From Chrysomallon squamiferum (Eukaryota > Mollusca > Gastropoda > Neomphalida > Peltospiridae), in the NCBI GenBank assembly GCA_012295275.1, contig CM022665.1, forward strand, positions 29,846,457 to 29,910,456: a stretch of DNA of 64,000 bases, in the 5' to 3' direction. Below are positions 24,801 through 37,694 of this stretch, piece after piece (positions within the stretch are counted from its first letter, which is position 1; each line of letters starts with the position of its first letter). A program made the position numbers and the translations under genes. Below the pieces are notes generated by a model. It saw nothing but the letters and a program-made list of their open reading frames with translations, was not told the origin of the DNA and did no database searches.

Positions 24801-27800
24801 GTCTTTTTCTTTCTTTCTTTTATTTCTTTTATATATATATATATATATATACATAGAAATTTTTATCTAGGATAGTTTTCTTAAAGATGTGGAACTTGTG
24901 TTTAAAGGTCTGTTTCTTTAAAAGCAGATATTTTTATTCTTATGTGATGGAGAGAAAGCCACCAAAAAGAAGACAGGAACATAATAAATTTTTGAAACTG
25001 TTAAACATGTTCTTGGTTTGCACTGGCAGTAACCGTCACAAAAGTGAGACAGCAACAGATCTGTATCACACCACTTAATGGGGAAAAGGAACATAAAATA
25101 AAACAATAAAATGCATTTTGCTTTATGCCATGTTTTTCTTTGCAGACCAATAATCCACTCCATCTGCCTTCAAGGTAGGGGAGGAAGTGGTTACAAAAGT
25201 TGATAAAATCTTAGGGCAATATTGCTTTTGAACCAGGGGAAAACATGAGGCTGGTGAAGATGAGGTGAGAAGATCATGCAACATCGTTTTACAATGGACT
25301 GACTTATGGTAATTAAACAGTCGTACTGTGAATGCCAATAATGAATCGTTCGCTTATTTTTCGTGCTGTAATACTCTGCTAGGTTGGGTTTTTTTTGTAA
25401 AATTCCTTAAAAGTTATAGTATTGTGTTTTTTCAGATTTTTGAAAGAGGTCTCAAGGGAATTCCTTTGAGTGTAGAATTATGGTTGCATTATATCAATTT
25501 CTACACAAATGAATTTGGTTCCACTGAAGATGTTGAAGACAAGATAAGAAAGCAAGTTTTATTTATTTAAAAGGATTTGATCTGTTTATGTTCTGTTAAA
25601 CAGAAGACAGACTAATGCTTTATATAAAAAAACAAAAGATTGAATATATTTGATGGTAACAGTAAATACTTTTTAAACAAAAAGTTTACTTTAAAAAAAT
25701 TGTTATATATTCAGTTGCAGAACATTCACCTGCTATCTAATATAGCATTTTCAATAATCATTGTTTACTGTAGTATCCTACCATATCATTACAAAAATTA
25801 CAATAGTTGGAATAATCAGCTTCATTTTACACAAACTAACAGTCTACACCAGTGCTTGTTTTTCTTGTTACTAAGATTTTAGTGCATTGCCATCCATTTT
25901 AGATTTCATTGAGAATCATGTTGCACACCTGTTCTACTTAATTTTTTGAAATATATTTCTAAGACTTTTTTCTTTTTAGATTGTATGAAAAAGCTATTAT
26001 TGCTGCTGGCACAGATTTCAGGTCAGATAAACTGTGGGATGCTTTCATTTCGTGGGAGAATTCAAGGCAAAACTATAAAGCAATCACCAAATTATATGAT
26101 CAACTTTTGACAATTCCAACACAGCTTTATAGTCACCATTTTGACAAGTAAGAAGCTCAGTTTTATTTTTTTATTTTAACTGCAAAAACAATCATTTCTT
26201 TTTCCTTGAAAAAAAATAATATATATATTGGCAATACTTACAAGTTCACACTAAAAAAAACTTGTGCTTGAGCTGAACTAAATTGCCAAAATAAAGTTAC
26301 CTTTTGACAGGATCTAAATAGAAAATGTTTTCTACTATTATCTTGCAAAGTTAGCAACACAGATTTAGGATGTTCAGACAAAAATTGTTTTTCAAATGGC
26401 TCTGTTAATTTAAAATATTTCTTAAATGTTAATATCAACATCATCATTTAATTTTATACTTGTGATGTTACTTTATTCTTGTACTCATTATTTACCTATT
26501 TTAGTTTCAAGAAGCATGTTGAAGAACACCATCCTAAAGAAATATTATCACTTGATGAGTTTTTGAGATTGCGACAAGAAGTTGTAAAGGATGTTCAGAA
26601 TAATGATGACTCAATGCCTGATGGGCCACCTGGAACAGATACACCACCTGATACTGATGCTCCTCCAGGTCTGGGGTATGATGGTGGTATGGTGAGTATT
26701 TATCCTCATGATTCAAATAGTTTTACATGGATTTTTTGTTTTTCGTTCAATATTTATCAAAGTTTTATAGGTTAGTTTTTATTAAAATGCTGACAGATTT
26801 TGAAACATAAATAATCAGTGTATGTTTTATATTTTCTGCTGTTTTATTATAATACCCTTTATGATGTTTAGAAAATCTCAGATTATTAGAAATTTCTCAA
26901 TTACTGATTACATTCTAACCATTGCATTGAATTTTCAGTAAGAAAAATTTAATGCCGTTTGTCTTCATTCAAAAAGTAATATGATAATATTACAATTATT
27001 AATTTTGAAAAATCAGTTAGTCTGTTGAAGTTAAATATTTAGATTTTTGTTTTCTAGAGTGATGAAGTAGAATGCAGAAAGCTTCGTCTTAAAATCATAG
27101 AGATCAGAGAAGAATTATTCAAGAAAAATGAAAATGAAGTCAGTAAAAGATGGGCATTTGAAGAAGCAGTGAGTATTGTATTAGTTTTATATTGTTTTGT
27201 ATCCTCAGTGTATAGTAGGTAGCAGCAGACAGTTAAGTTTCAACCAGTCACTGTACAAAATGTTCAAAATCATTGTTTTTAACAACCTGTAACTATGAAC
27301 TGCATGGAAAAGAAGATTTGCTCATGAATTATTGTGTTATTGGTTTGATTATAGTTACTCAATGAATTCATACTCTTCATTTGAAAAACACGACATTTTA
27401 AATGCAGCTGGCAGCATGTGCATTTTTCAAGTTGGACAGCAAAAACAGTATCCCAACTTCGTCAGCATGGTACCCTGAAAGTGGACAGGCTATATGATTA
27501 TTTTTAGCACCTTTGCTAATAAAATGAGTTTTATAGGGATATATGGCTTTCCTTGAAACATTGGCTTCAAACTTAAATTTGTGAATCTTGTTTGTTGATC
27601 AAATTCAGCACCATCTGGGTACACCAGATATTACAACTGTTTAATTAATGTTTCTGATAAACATGTTCAAAAATGCATTTAATTTTTATCTAATCCTTTT
27701 GTATATATTCTGCTTTGAAAAATTAGTGAAATGGAACTTAGCAAATCTATATTTGTGGGTTTTTTTTGTTTTGTTATTTCTTATTCTTAATTCTCTGAAC

Positions 27801-30800
27801 ATTTGGGATTTCAGGTCAGACGCCCATACTTCCATGTAAAACCTTTGGAAAGAGCTCAGCTAAAGAACTGGAGAGAATATTTAGATTTTGAAATTGATAA
27901 TGGATCCCATGAAAGAGTTATAGTACTGTTTGAAAGATGTATGATTGCATGTGCCCTCTATGAAGATTTTTGGATGAAGGTAACCTTAAAAGCATTGTAA
28001 TTTTAATGTCATAATTTGTTTCTGAATTTGATATATTTATTTTTATTTTTTATTTTTTTGTTTTCATTGTTGGAACATAAGCATTCTTATTTAGCTTTGA
28101 TTGTTGTTAGACCATTTGTGTATGTTTTGCAGTTGTAGTTTGATTTTTTTAAAGTTTATTTCTGTAAGATTTAACATTTAAATTAAATAATATAATACAT
28201 TTGTATTTTCAGTATGCTAAATATTTGGAACAATACAGCATAGATGGTGTTAGAAATGTCTACAGGCGAGCCTGTGAAATACATTTACCAAAGAAACCTT
28301 ATATACACATGGCATGGGCAGCCTTTGAAGAAAGACAACGTATGTTGCATATTTATCACAATTTATTTGCCTAGTGTTTTACAATTAATTCATGTTTACT
28401 ACAGTCTGTTGGGTTACTAAGTTTTTAAAATTAACTTGTGAACAGGTCTTCTAACTGATAATGTATTTTGGTAAATATTGTTCATTTCTGCAGTTGCCAG
28501 TTTAATCAAGTTATTTTATTAGTAGTGTTTTTGGTTTATAGATTTAACTATATACAAATTCATAGGAAACCTTAATACTGGTGTAATTTTTTTTAGATTT
28601 CTCACATGCAAACAGTATACTTTTTTTTTTAAATCTATAAATTATTTCAGATTTATCTTGAAATTTCTCTCTTTTAAAACAATTTCCATATGTGTGTGTG
28701 TGTGTGTGCACACACACACACACACACACGCACGCACGCACGCACTCCGCACAGTGTGAATATATAGTCTACAGAATTTGATTAGGTATGGAAAAATTAA
28801 TTAAAACATTGAAACTATTACATTACTGTAAATTATGCTGTACTAAACAATAAAACAAATCAGGATTCATATTTTTGTTATGCAGAAAATTATCAGGCTG
28901 CACGTCAGGTGTTAACAAATATTGATAAAAATGTTCCTGGACTTGTAATGGTTGCAATGCGAAGAATAAGTCTTGAAAGACGCCAGGGAAATCATGCTGA
29001 GGTTGAGAAGCTCTTTCAAGATTACATTAACCAGTCTACATCACCATCTGTTAAATCTTTTTATTCCATCAAATTTGCAAGATATCTTCTGAAGGTAGGA
29101 TATTACTTTGATATTTACTTGATTCAGAATTATAACTTAAAAACCAACAGTGAAATATTGTTAAAATAATTTTTGTGATGCTAAAAAAACTTATAAGTGA
29201 GTTTTTGACAGTATATAATAAACATTAATCCAGAGCAGTTATAAAGTACAGATCTCGGCTTTATTTCATTTTTATTTTTTCAAATCATATAACAAGATCT
29301 AAAACCTAATATAATAATGGATTTTTCATTGTTAATACATAATATTAGATCTCGCATTCTGATACTGTATAGTTTCAAAAATTTTAATTAAGTGTAATTC
29401 AGTTTTTGTGGTTTTTGAGTTTTGTTTGATCTTTTGTTACCAATTTGTTTGCAGATTAAAGCAAATCATGAAGAAGCAAGAACTGTTCTTACTGAAGCTT
29501 TGGAAAAAGATAAAGTTAGTTCTCTATATTTATATTGAATTATTTTAAAAATTAACTGATTTTAAGAAAATGTGGTTTAATAATTGTACCATTTGAATCG
29601 TAAAAGAAAAGCCTTTCATTTTATAAATGTGCACAAGTAATGGAATACTGTCATTGCCTTCTAATGATTTCAGAGAAATGAGAAACTATTTCTGCAGTTA
29701 ATAGATCTTGAATATCAGTCACAGCCTGTGGAGGTTAACAGGACTCTTGAAGTGTTTGATCGTATTATACAGAGTGACATACAGCTAGAATTTAAAGTCA
29801 AAGTTTCTCAGAGAAGGATGGAATTTCTGGAAGACTTTGGAACTGATATTAAAAGGTGAATGGTTTTAACTCCTTTTTGATAAATACAATTTGTCAAAAA
29901 ACTTACCATCCTTTAATTTCTTTTAATTACCTTTCTTTCTTTTTCTTTTTTTTTTATTGGTGTTCAGTAAATGTTTTATTCCAAAATTGAAACATTTCAG
30001 CAGTATTCTAATTGAAAAAGAAGCCAGTACAGCATTTTAGAAAAGAATAATAGCCATGAGAAATTTGTCCTAAACGACATCTTTCATACAAAAACTTATT
30101 TCACTGAAACAGTATTTGAGAGATGTAAAGTTAATCTATAATTATACATTTAATTAATTTCACTGATTTATTAGAAGCAATCTGGTAAATGTTTAGAAAT
30201 AAACCAAATTTGTATATTAAACATTCCCTGATTTTGTCTTTTAGACTACATCTGTAGGACAACATTTCTAAATATTTCAAGGTTGCTCAATGACTGATAA
30301 TTGATAAATAAAATGGTTCCCTCTACACATTGCTATAATGGAATGTAGAACAGACAATACAACCTTTTCACTCATTCAATTTAGCACTAACCATTATTTT
30401 ATTTTCTCTTTTAAGGATAACTGAAGCCTATGATGAACATCAAAAACTTGTCAAAGATTTAAATACAGATCGCAAGAAGAAACATCCAGATCAGATGTAA
30501 GAAAAAACTTGAGCTGTCTGATAATTAATTCATTATTGTACATTTAACTTTTTAAATAAAGATCATGGTAAAGTATAAAAGAACGTTCTCCTTTGCAGTA
30601 ATAATGATCTTTTGGGGTTGATGGCTATGACAGGGTTATTTTATTGTTACTACATTTATTTCTTCTAGTAAGTTAATAACTGTACAAGTTTATTAGCTTT
30701 GATAAATTTAAAAATAAATTAGCTATGTTCATTTGTGGTTCATAATGTAACTGTTTATTACTTGTTTTAGAGATGATTCATCTCAACCAGCTGATAAGAA

Positions 30801-31182
30801 GCAGAAGACTGATTTATCTGCAAATGGAGGTGGAGATTCAATATCACATCCTAATCCATCCATGATGGATGCAAATCATGCCTACAACTATTACTATCCA
30901 GTAAGAAAACTTTATTTAGAACTTTAAATATTACAAGCAATTTATAATAATTTCTGAAAGTTCAACTTTATGAATTTTGTTTTATTAATTTGTGAAAAAA
31001 AAAAATGAGAGTATGAATATCAACTCATTTAACAAAATTCTTTTCTTTTTTTCACTGAATGAATGTTCTTCACAATTTTTTATTTTGTCTTTCAGCCCAC
31101 TCCTGGCAGTGCTTATCCCTATCATCCCAGTTACACTGGCTATGGACCACAATATGGACCATATTATCCACCATACACTTAA
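21496..31182 (+). CDS. PRPF39: Pre-mRNA-processing factor 39 (U1 snRNP-associated HAT-repeat protein)
   Basis: Fifteen exons: 21496-21556, 23161-23303, 23626-23751, 25436-25551, 25980-26147, 26505-26691, 27058-27168, 27815-27979, 28213-28339, 28886-29094, 29455-29514, 29674-29855, 30416-30496, 30771-30900 and 31096-31182. All phases agree, giving 650 residues (human about 669). HAT repeats run through most of the protein, e.g. '[14 protein letters not shown]', '[15 protein letters not shown]', '[12 protein letters not shown]', '[10 protein letters not shown]', '[17 protein letters not shown]', '[11 protein letters not shown]' and '[18 protein letters not shown]'. A Pro/Asp-rich linker (exon 6) splits the two HAT arrays, and the C-terminus is the Tyr/Pro-rich tail usual for the family. 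PRPF39 acts in the nucleus in 5' splice-site recognition by U1 snRNP; yeast Prp39/Prp42 form a dimer that animal PRPF39 replaces as a homodimer. The intron after exon 4 uses a GC donor (25552-25553). Confidence 0.95.
26776..26886 (+). repeat. ~110-bp repeat shared with DMAC2 intron, copy 1
   Basis: The stretch from 'TTTTTATTAAAATGCTGACA' to 'TGTTTAGAAAATCTCAGATT' recurs at 33677-33791 in the same orientation with a few substitutions and a short indel. Here it lies in PRPF39 intron 6. Confidence 0.8.
28691..28744. repeat. TG/CA palindromic microsatellite
   Basis: (TG)n switches directly to (CA)n and then (CGCA)n, so the first half is complementary to the second. It lies in PRPF39 intron 9. 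Alternating purine-pyrimidine runs of this kind can form Z-DNA or a hairpin. Confidence 0.9.
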
Positions 31183-32840
31183 ATGAATGAATTGCTGAAA
31201 TAAACCATAACAGTATCAGAACCTGTATTATTGCAATAGTGTTTAAAAAAGGAGGTGGAAGTGAAGCTATGATGAAAACCAGTCATTGTATCAAGTAATA
31301 ACTGAGTGTGTAGAATTCCTGATTTGACTGTTTTAGGTTGAAAGTGAAAAAGAATTACTGCCGTAAATATCTGACCAAACAGTTGCCACACAATAAAAAA
31401 AAAATTAATGTAAAATGCAGTAATATCCATTTCATAATATTCTAAAATAGATTTTAGGCCAATATATGATTTTTTATTTTTTATATTGTGGCCTAACTAT
31501 GATCTTTCTTGTCTTCTTCAAACATGAAATTAATAATTCTTCAATAATTGGTCCATTTCATCAGGTGAGAGGTTTTTTTTTTTATATAGAAATGAATTAA
31601 TTTTTTTTGACTTAAATGGATTTATTTATACAGTTTTACACAAGTTGACAGCAAAGTGTGCTTTAAAAACCATTTGTTTTTATTTACTGTGGAGTGTTTC
31701 CATAAGTTAATTTTTTCAAAGATATTTTCTTTTTAAATAATTTTTCAGTTCATTGAAACTTGTCACATACTTATAATTTTGTCTTGTTGGTTTTTTGTTG
31801 GTTTTTTTTTTTATATTTTGTTGACATTTGGTTAACAGGTGAAGGATTTTTTAAGAGTGCAGGTAGCTTATTTTTGTTGCATTGCTAAATTTAACACTTT
31901 CAAATTGAAACAGAGCACTTATTTACTGTAATAAAAATTAATGATAAACTATAAAGTATATTTAAAGATTAATACCACAGTATTTATTCATTTGAACAAA
32001 TGCACGTTGAGATAGATGCAGTCATACACATTGTTTAAAACCTTGCTGAAATATTAAATCTTGTAATTTAACAGAGGCATTACTTCATTATTTCTAGCAG
32101 CATTTAAAAACTTCTTGTGCTGAAATTGTACATCTCTAGGTTTGAACAGAAAAGTATTAATGTATGCAATGCATAATTATTTTGATATTTTATTTCCTCT
32201 GTGGTAAAATATTTGGAGGAGTCCTGTTGATTTTTGTGTATTAAAAATGTATCCCATGTTTGCTGGTGTACTATTAAGTGTTTGATATTAAATATTGCTT
32301 TATACTCGGTTGTTCATTCATCATGGTTGAAGAAATACATGTGATTTACCAGAATTGTCATGTGTTGTTTTTAATTTAAAAGAACAAAAATAGAAATGAT
32401 TCTTTACAAAGCGTGTTAATAACCCACTTGTTTCCACTCAACATGTACTTAACTATTTACTGTTCTGACATAAAATCTACAAATCCAGATTGGTTGAGTG
32501 ATGCTAAATAAAGAATAAATCGACCAAAATGACAAAAAATCTTTATTTGAAGTCTGGACTTAAGATTTATGGTTATATACAAACGATTTAAAAATATATA
32601 TAATCACATTTAACTATGTAGTTACTAGTATAGTAGTAATGTTCTGAATGTAAAGCTTAAATGTTGGTGAACACTAAACATGGTTTTGAACTTTGCAGTT
32701 GCCCCTGAAATTAACAGCAGAGAACTAAAAATCTTGTTCGCCAAATTGATTGGTGAGGAGGGGGGGGGAAATGTTTTCACCATTTGCCTAGGAGCCCTAT
32801 TTTATTCACAGGTCTCCTGTTATAATTCATAAATACATAC

Positions 32841-32871
<31 letters not shown>

Positions 32872-33093
32872 TATTGTTAAAATGTTTATTTTTGCATGAT
32901 AGCAAGAAATAGGCTTGTAATAGTGATGATTTTACTTGACGGCTAACAAGACCAATATTTTAAGGTACAAAAAGTTTTTTTTGTTGTTTTTTTAATGGTT
33001 ACTGTTGCTTTTATTTATTTTTTTAATAAATTATTTTGCAAATATGCATATATCAAATTAAAATAAGATCAACACAGCAACAAATGTTTACTG
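31183..33093. other. PRPF39 3' UTR and tail-to-tail gap to DMAC2
   Basis: AT-rich and non-coding. The likely PRPF39 3' UTR runs to the AATAAAGAATAAA at 32507-32519. After it come a G run (about 32759-32768) and an A run (about 32841-32868). The DMAC2 3' UTR occupies the right end on the minus strand. Confidence 0.6.
32507..32519 (+). terminator. Candidate poly(A) signals of PRPF39
   Basis: Two overlapping-spaced AATAAA hexamers, 1.3 kb after the PRPF39 stop. Earlier AATAAA words also exist, so this is the strongest candidate and not proof of the cleavage site. Confidence 0.4.
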
Positions 33094-35990
33094 TCACCTA
33101 AAAACCTGTGTTCCATTTTCTGTTGTATTAATGTCCTGTGCCACAGACTGGTTCATTTCATCATTTTTTTTCAATGCTTCATGTACATTATTATAATCAA
33201 GTCCAAATATTTTGCACTTTGGTAATAACTCTTCTAACATCAGAATTACAAGCTCAATATTTTCAACTCTTGGGACATTTTTCATCTTCAAAGCCTGAAG
33301 GTTCCTGAAAACAAAAAAATATTTTTTATAAGGTTTCATGAAATTATAAAACTATTTAGTTGTGTAAATAAAGGTGAAATCATATAAAAATTCTATGGCT
33401 TCTGACATAAAATATTCTTTTTATAACAAATGTCTATAAAATTAATACTTTTATGCACATGTGTGAACACTTGCACACATGCTCATTGCATTTTAATATT
33501 ATCATAAGGTATCAACTTTACACTGTTTTAAATTATGTTATGCTGCCAATATAAACACTATCTAGTCTTAATGGTCAAAGTATAAAATTATGGTTTAAAA
33601 AAGAATTGAAAAAAGAATATGGGCACAACTTGTTTTTCTTTGGGTTGCCAGAAAATAAAACAGTTTATAAATTCTGTTTTTATTAAAATGCTGACAAATT
33701 TTGAAACATAAATAATCGGTGTGTATGTTTTATATTTTCTGCTGTTTTATTATAATACTCTTTATGATGTTTAGAAAATTTCAAATTATTTGTATGTTTT
33801 TGGGGCGTATATCATAATGTATTAAACATACTTAAGATGATGTAGACATGCAATACCCCTTTCTGTTATCAGAGGGCAATCACTGATGTCAAGAAACTGC
33901 AAAGACTCTGCAAACTGATAAAAACGAGCCAGGCACCAGTCATCCACATAAATACAGTTGCTGACATTCAAGTACCTCAGATATTCTAAATCCACTGGAA
34001 AAAAGAACAAAAAATTAATTAGTAACCATATTTGTGAACAAGAAATCACTGATTTGATTTACATACTGTTTTTGGTTTTTTGACTCTAGAAAACCAGGTA
34101 TTTTTAGATACATATTATTAAAAAAAAACAAGTGGACTAGTTTTTAAGCTATCAGTAACATTATAAAGAAGACATGCAGATTTTTTAGTGTCTATTGTTG
34201 AAACCAGTATGAAGTCAATCATGACTAGCCATTTAATTTCATGGAAGTGTTTTTATGAGTTGTTTTTAATGACCATGGCATTTTCATCTTAACAGTGTTA
34301 ATGCAATACAGCTAACTCTGAATTAATAAACTGCATCACCAAAGATTCTCTGTTTTGGGTTACTGAGTAACAAGAATGAAATAAATATGTAATAATGATT
34401 AAGTGTAAAATGAATGTTATCCAATGTAAAAATACACAAGAAGCAAAAACACAAACATGTTTCATTAAAATTTAACTTGGTTAACAGTTAATAGCAATGC
34501 TTACAAATGATAAGATCATGTAATATGATGAAACAGGTGTAATGGAGCCATTATATTTTGTATTTGGCAATTAAAAATTGGCAGCACTTATCCTACATGA
34601 GTAGGTGTTATGACCTCTATATTTGTACAAGTAAATAAATACTAGTAATTAAATTCACAAAAATTTTCAAAGCCTGAAGACATCAATTTTGTTCCTGATG
34701 CATCAACTGCTTCCAGGTACATGCCATCTACTCTTCTGTTTGGGAGCTTGTATTTGCCATCCTTGTCAAGTCGATACCAGTGATCATCATCAACAAACTT
34801 TACAGCACCTTTTCTTTTTACAATGAAATGTGCTGTTGCCAAATCTGAACCAAGAATTTTGTGACGATCTGGACGATATCTGAAAACAAAATTATGCATT
34901 TATAAATCTAAATATATTAAACTGAAAATGCATAAACAACAGCCTAACAGAGTAAGTTAATTAATATGTCAAAATATGAAAACACTAGCTGATGTTACTT
35001 TTTAAAGTTCTAATATGACCAGTCATTGACTCATTACATCTTACACAGATCATTACATCTAATCACTGGATATTATAACTGAATTATTTCTCCTATGATT
35101 TCTAATTTAAATGTTAATACTTGATTCAAAAGTGATTAGATATATAATCATTTGGCACAGATTATCAATACAATAAAAGACAGGCATGCACTTAGTGGAT
35201 TATAAATAATAATAATGTTTGCTTGGTATAAAAAGTTAACAAACAGAAATAATTCATCATACTTTTGATCTTCTCTTTCAAGAATCCAATTTGCAACCTT
35301 TAATTTTTGCTTGATGGCTGGTAAACTTAGATCTTGCTGTAGCCAACACAGAAAATCGCGTGGTACCCCCTCCTTCTTGTCATAATTGGCTATTATTGAC
35401 TGTCTTGCTAGGACCCTATGTATAACACTTCTAGGCTGCAGAAGTTTCTACAAATAAATATAATATTTTTCAAAAAATGTTACATATGTGTGTACGACTA
35501 TCATTTCATTACTATTACATTTATGTATATATCAATGACTATAAAAGTTTAAATTATAAATATAATTCTCTTTAACGGGAATAATTATATAACATTAACA
35601 CTAATAACAGTTATTACAATTTACAATATTAGTATATTACCATTACGTGTATTTCTCAATTACATTTTATAATTATGATTATTTTGAATTTTCATAAACA
35701 TTCATGAATCAATTAATGAATGACAAAATCATTCAAAGATTTATGATTCAAGGACAAGGTTATTCACTTATTCAGTTATTTATTGGTTAACTTAAAACAA
35801 ATAACAAAAATTGAAAAATGTTTGTTTCCATTAGTTTACACATTTCTGCAACAGGCAGATATCATAAAATATTCATATAAAATTTTTAAACTTTAGGTCC
35901 AAAAGCCTCCAAATTTAATGTTTGATATTAAGTAAATAACATTCATTCGTAAAGAAAACAAACCTGAAACTTTTGCAAAGAAGCAGCCAT
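33094..35990 (-). CDS. DMAC2: DMAC2 homologue (distal membrane-arm assembly component 2)
   Basis: Five minus-strand exons: 35964-35990, 35263-35447, 34659-34879, 33832-33994 and 33094-33304. Phases 0, 2, 1 and 2 all agree; 268 residues, near the ~257 of human DMAC2 (ATP5SL). Family marks: basic N-terminus with 'LQPRSVIHRVLARQ', as in a mitochondrial presequence; 'HFIVKRKGAVKFVDDDHWYR'; 'YLEAVDASGTKL'; a leucine-rich-repeat run with 'YVDDWCLARFYQFAESLQFL', 'DISDCPLITERGIACLHHLK' and 'LEELLPKCKIFGLDYN'. DMAC2 is a mitochondrial protein needed to assemble the distal membrane arm of respiratory complex I. A 45-residue acidic/polar C-terminal tail follows the repeats. Start: ATG in AAAATGGCTGC, with no earlier in-frame Met. 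It is tail-to-tail with PRPF39 and divergent from its paralogue DMAC2L. Confidence 0.93.
33677..33791 (+). repeat. ~110-bp repeat shared with PRPF39 intron 6, copy 2
   Basis: Direct match to 26776-26886, located in the last DMAC2 intron. Neither copy has terminal repeats that I can see. Confidence 0.8.
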
Positions 35991-37694
35991 TTTTAATCAC
36001 TTGTACCGTTGAAAAACGATTCAGTCACAAAAAGATTATATAGTTTACTTACTGAATATGTAAATATTTTCTGGTTATTATTTTAAAACCACATGAATAT
36101 CTAGCAACAATCGAGGATATGATTTGTGGTGATTTTGTGAATAAACATATTGTTAACGACATAGGCGAATTTATTAAAACTGTAGAGTTTACTTTGTTAA
36201 GCTAAAAGTAACATTATACACAAACTACAGAAACCTGTGTTACGAGAATGATCTTTGTATTTACTACTTTCGAATAACATATAATCGAGCTAAATTTATT
36301 TTTATTGTTTAAAAAAACTGTACGATATTTAATTTCAAAAATGTATGACTGTGTAATGTATTAGACGACTTTATACAATAATACATTGTATTTATTTATT
36401 TATTTGTTAGTTGTTGTTATTGTTTTGTTGTGTGTGTGGTTTTTTTTGGGAGTAGTGTTGTTTTTAATCAAATGGTATAGAATAAAGGAAGAACAAGAAT
36501 ACAAAAAGCAAACTATTAATAAGGATAAAATTCATTAATAATAAAAAAATAATAATTAATTTAATAGTAGTAATGAAGTAGTACAGTAAAATCGCCGAAA
36601 AATATATCCCAAAACCTATCCACTTTTCGTCAAAGCATACTCGTGTTTAGTGTAAATGGACCCGATTATACTATACAATATAAATGAGAATTGTATGTAA
36701 TTACCTGCAGTACTAACATTAATTATTGGATTTATTTTGAATATTTACAGCAGTATCATATTTCAGATTGGCACTGGAAAATAATCAAACGAAGACCCAT
36801 GGATCCACATCTGGGTACACATAAGGGGGGGGGAATTAAGAAGAAAATTTGACTAGATTTCAAAGCAAATGTACAGAGTAATTTATTTTAATGCTGAATA
36901 ATAATATAAAAACCTAGAAATGAAACATCAGTAGAGTCAGTTACAGTAGCATTGTGTTCATATGAAGGCAACCATATTCTTGATCATGAAATACAAGAAC
37001 AACATTTTTATCCTTGCTATTTAATGGCTTAAAGTGCAACTGTGATAGTAAAAATAAATGTTCTGATAAATTCCTTTATACTACAAGTTACTATTTTTAT
37101 TTATTTATTATTATTTATTATTATTTTTTTTTTTTTTTTTTTTTTTTTGGCAGGGGTGACATATTAATGCTCATAACAAAGTATTACAAAACAAATTACT
37201 TATAAAACATTTAAAAGCCACCATTTTACACTTTTATGTTTATGAGTTGTGATATCACGTGGTGAACTGGTAGTTGTATTTTTCCAACACTAGTAGAAAC
37301 TTTGGGGCATATCTATCCTTTCTGCATGATTTGATGGCATGACTTACATAGTTTTAAGCTACCTTTTTGTTTTTATGTATATTTAGTAATTAAGATGGAC
37401 AGAAAGAAAAGAAAAATAAAACTTGGAAGTATGCAAAATATATTTACATTGTCAAATGTAAACTTCAGTGAATATGTATATCATTTTCAAAAACTGAATG
37501 TGATTTGACAAAAAATACATGTTTTAGGAAGGGTATTTGGGTACATTTTCATGATGATATAAACACTGCATTAGTCTGTATCTATCATTCTTGTTATAAA
37601 AATAATTTCCCACCAGTTTATTTTATTAACTATTATACTGATGATTCAGTGTTGTTATTTTTAATTTCTGACTAATTTGCAAATATATTTTCAG
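35991..37694. other. Divergent promoter region and unresolved 5' end of DMAC2L
   Basis: Between the DMAC2 start codon and the first certain DMAC2L exon. The DMAC2L initiator exon must lie here, but I found no ATG-bearing stretch ending at a phase-0 donor that looks right. The region also holds a G run (about 36827-36833) and a T run (about 37124-37148). Confidence 0.5.
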
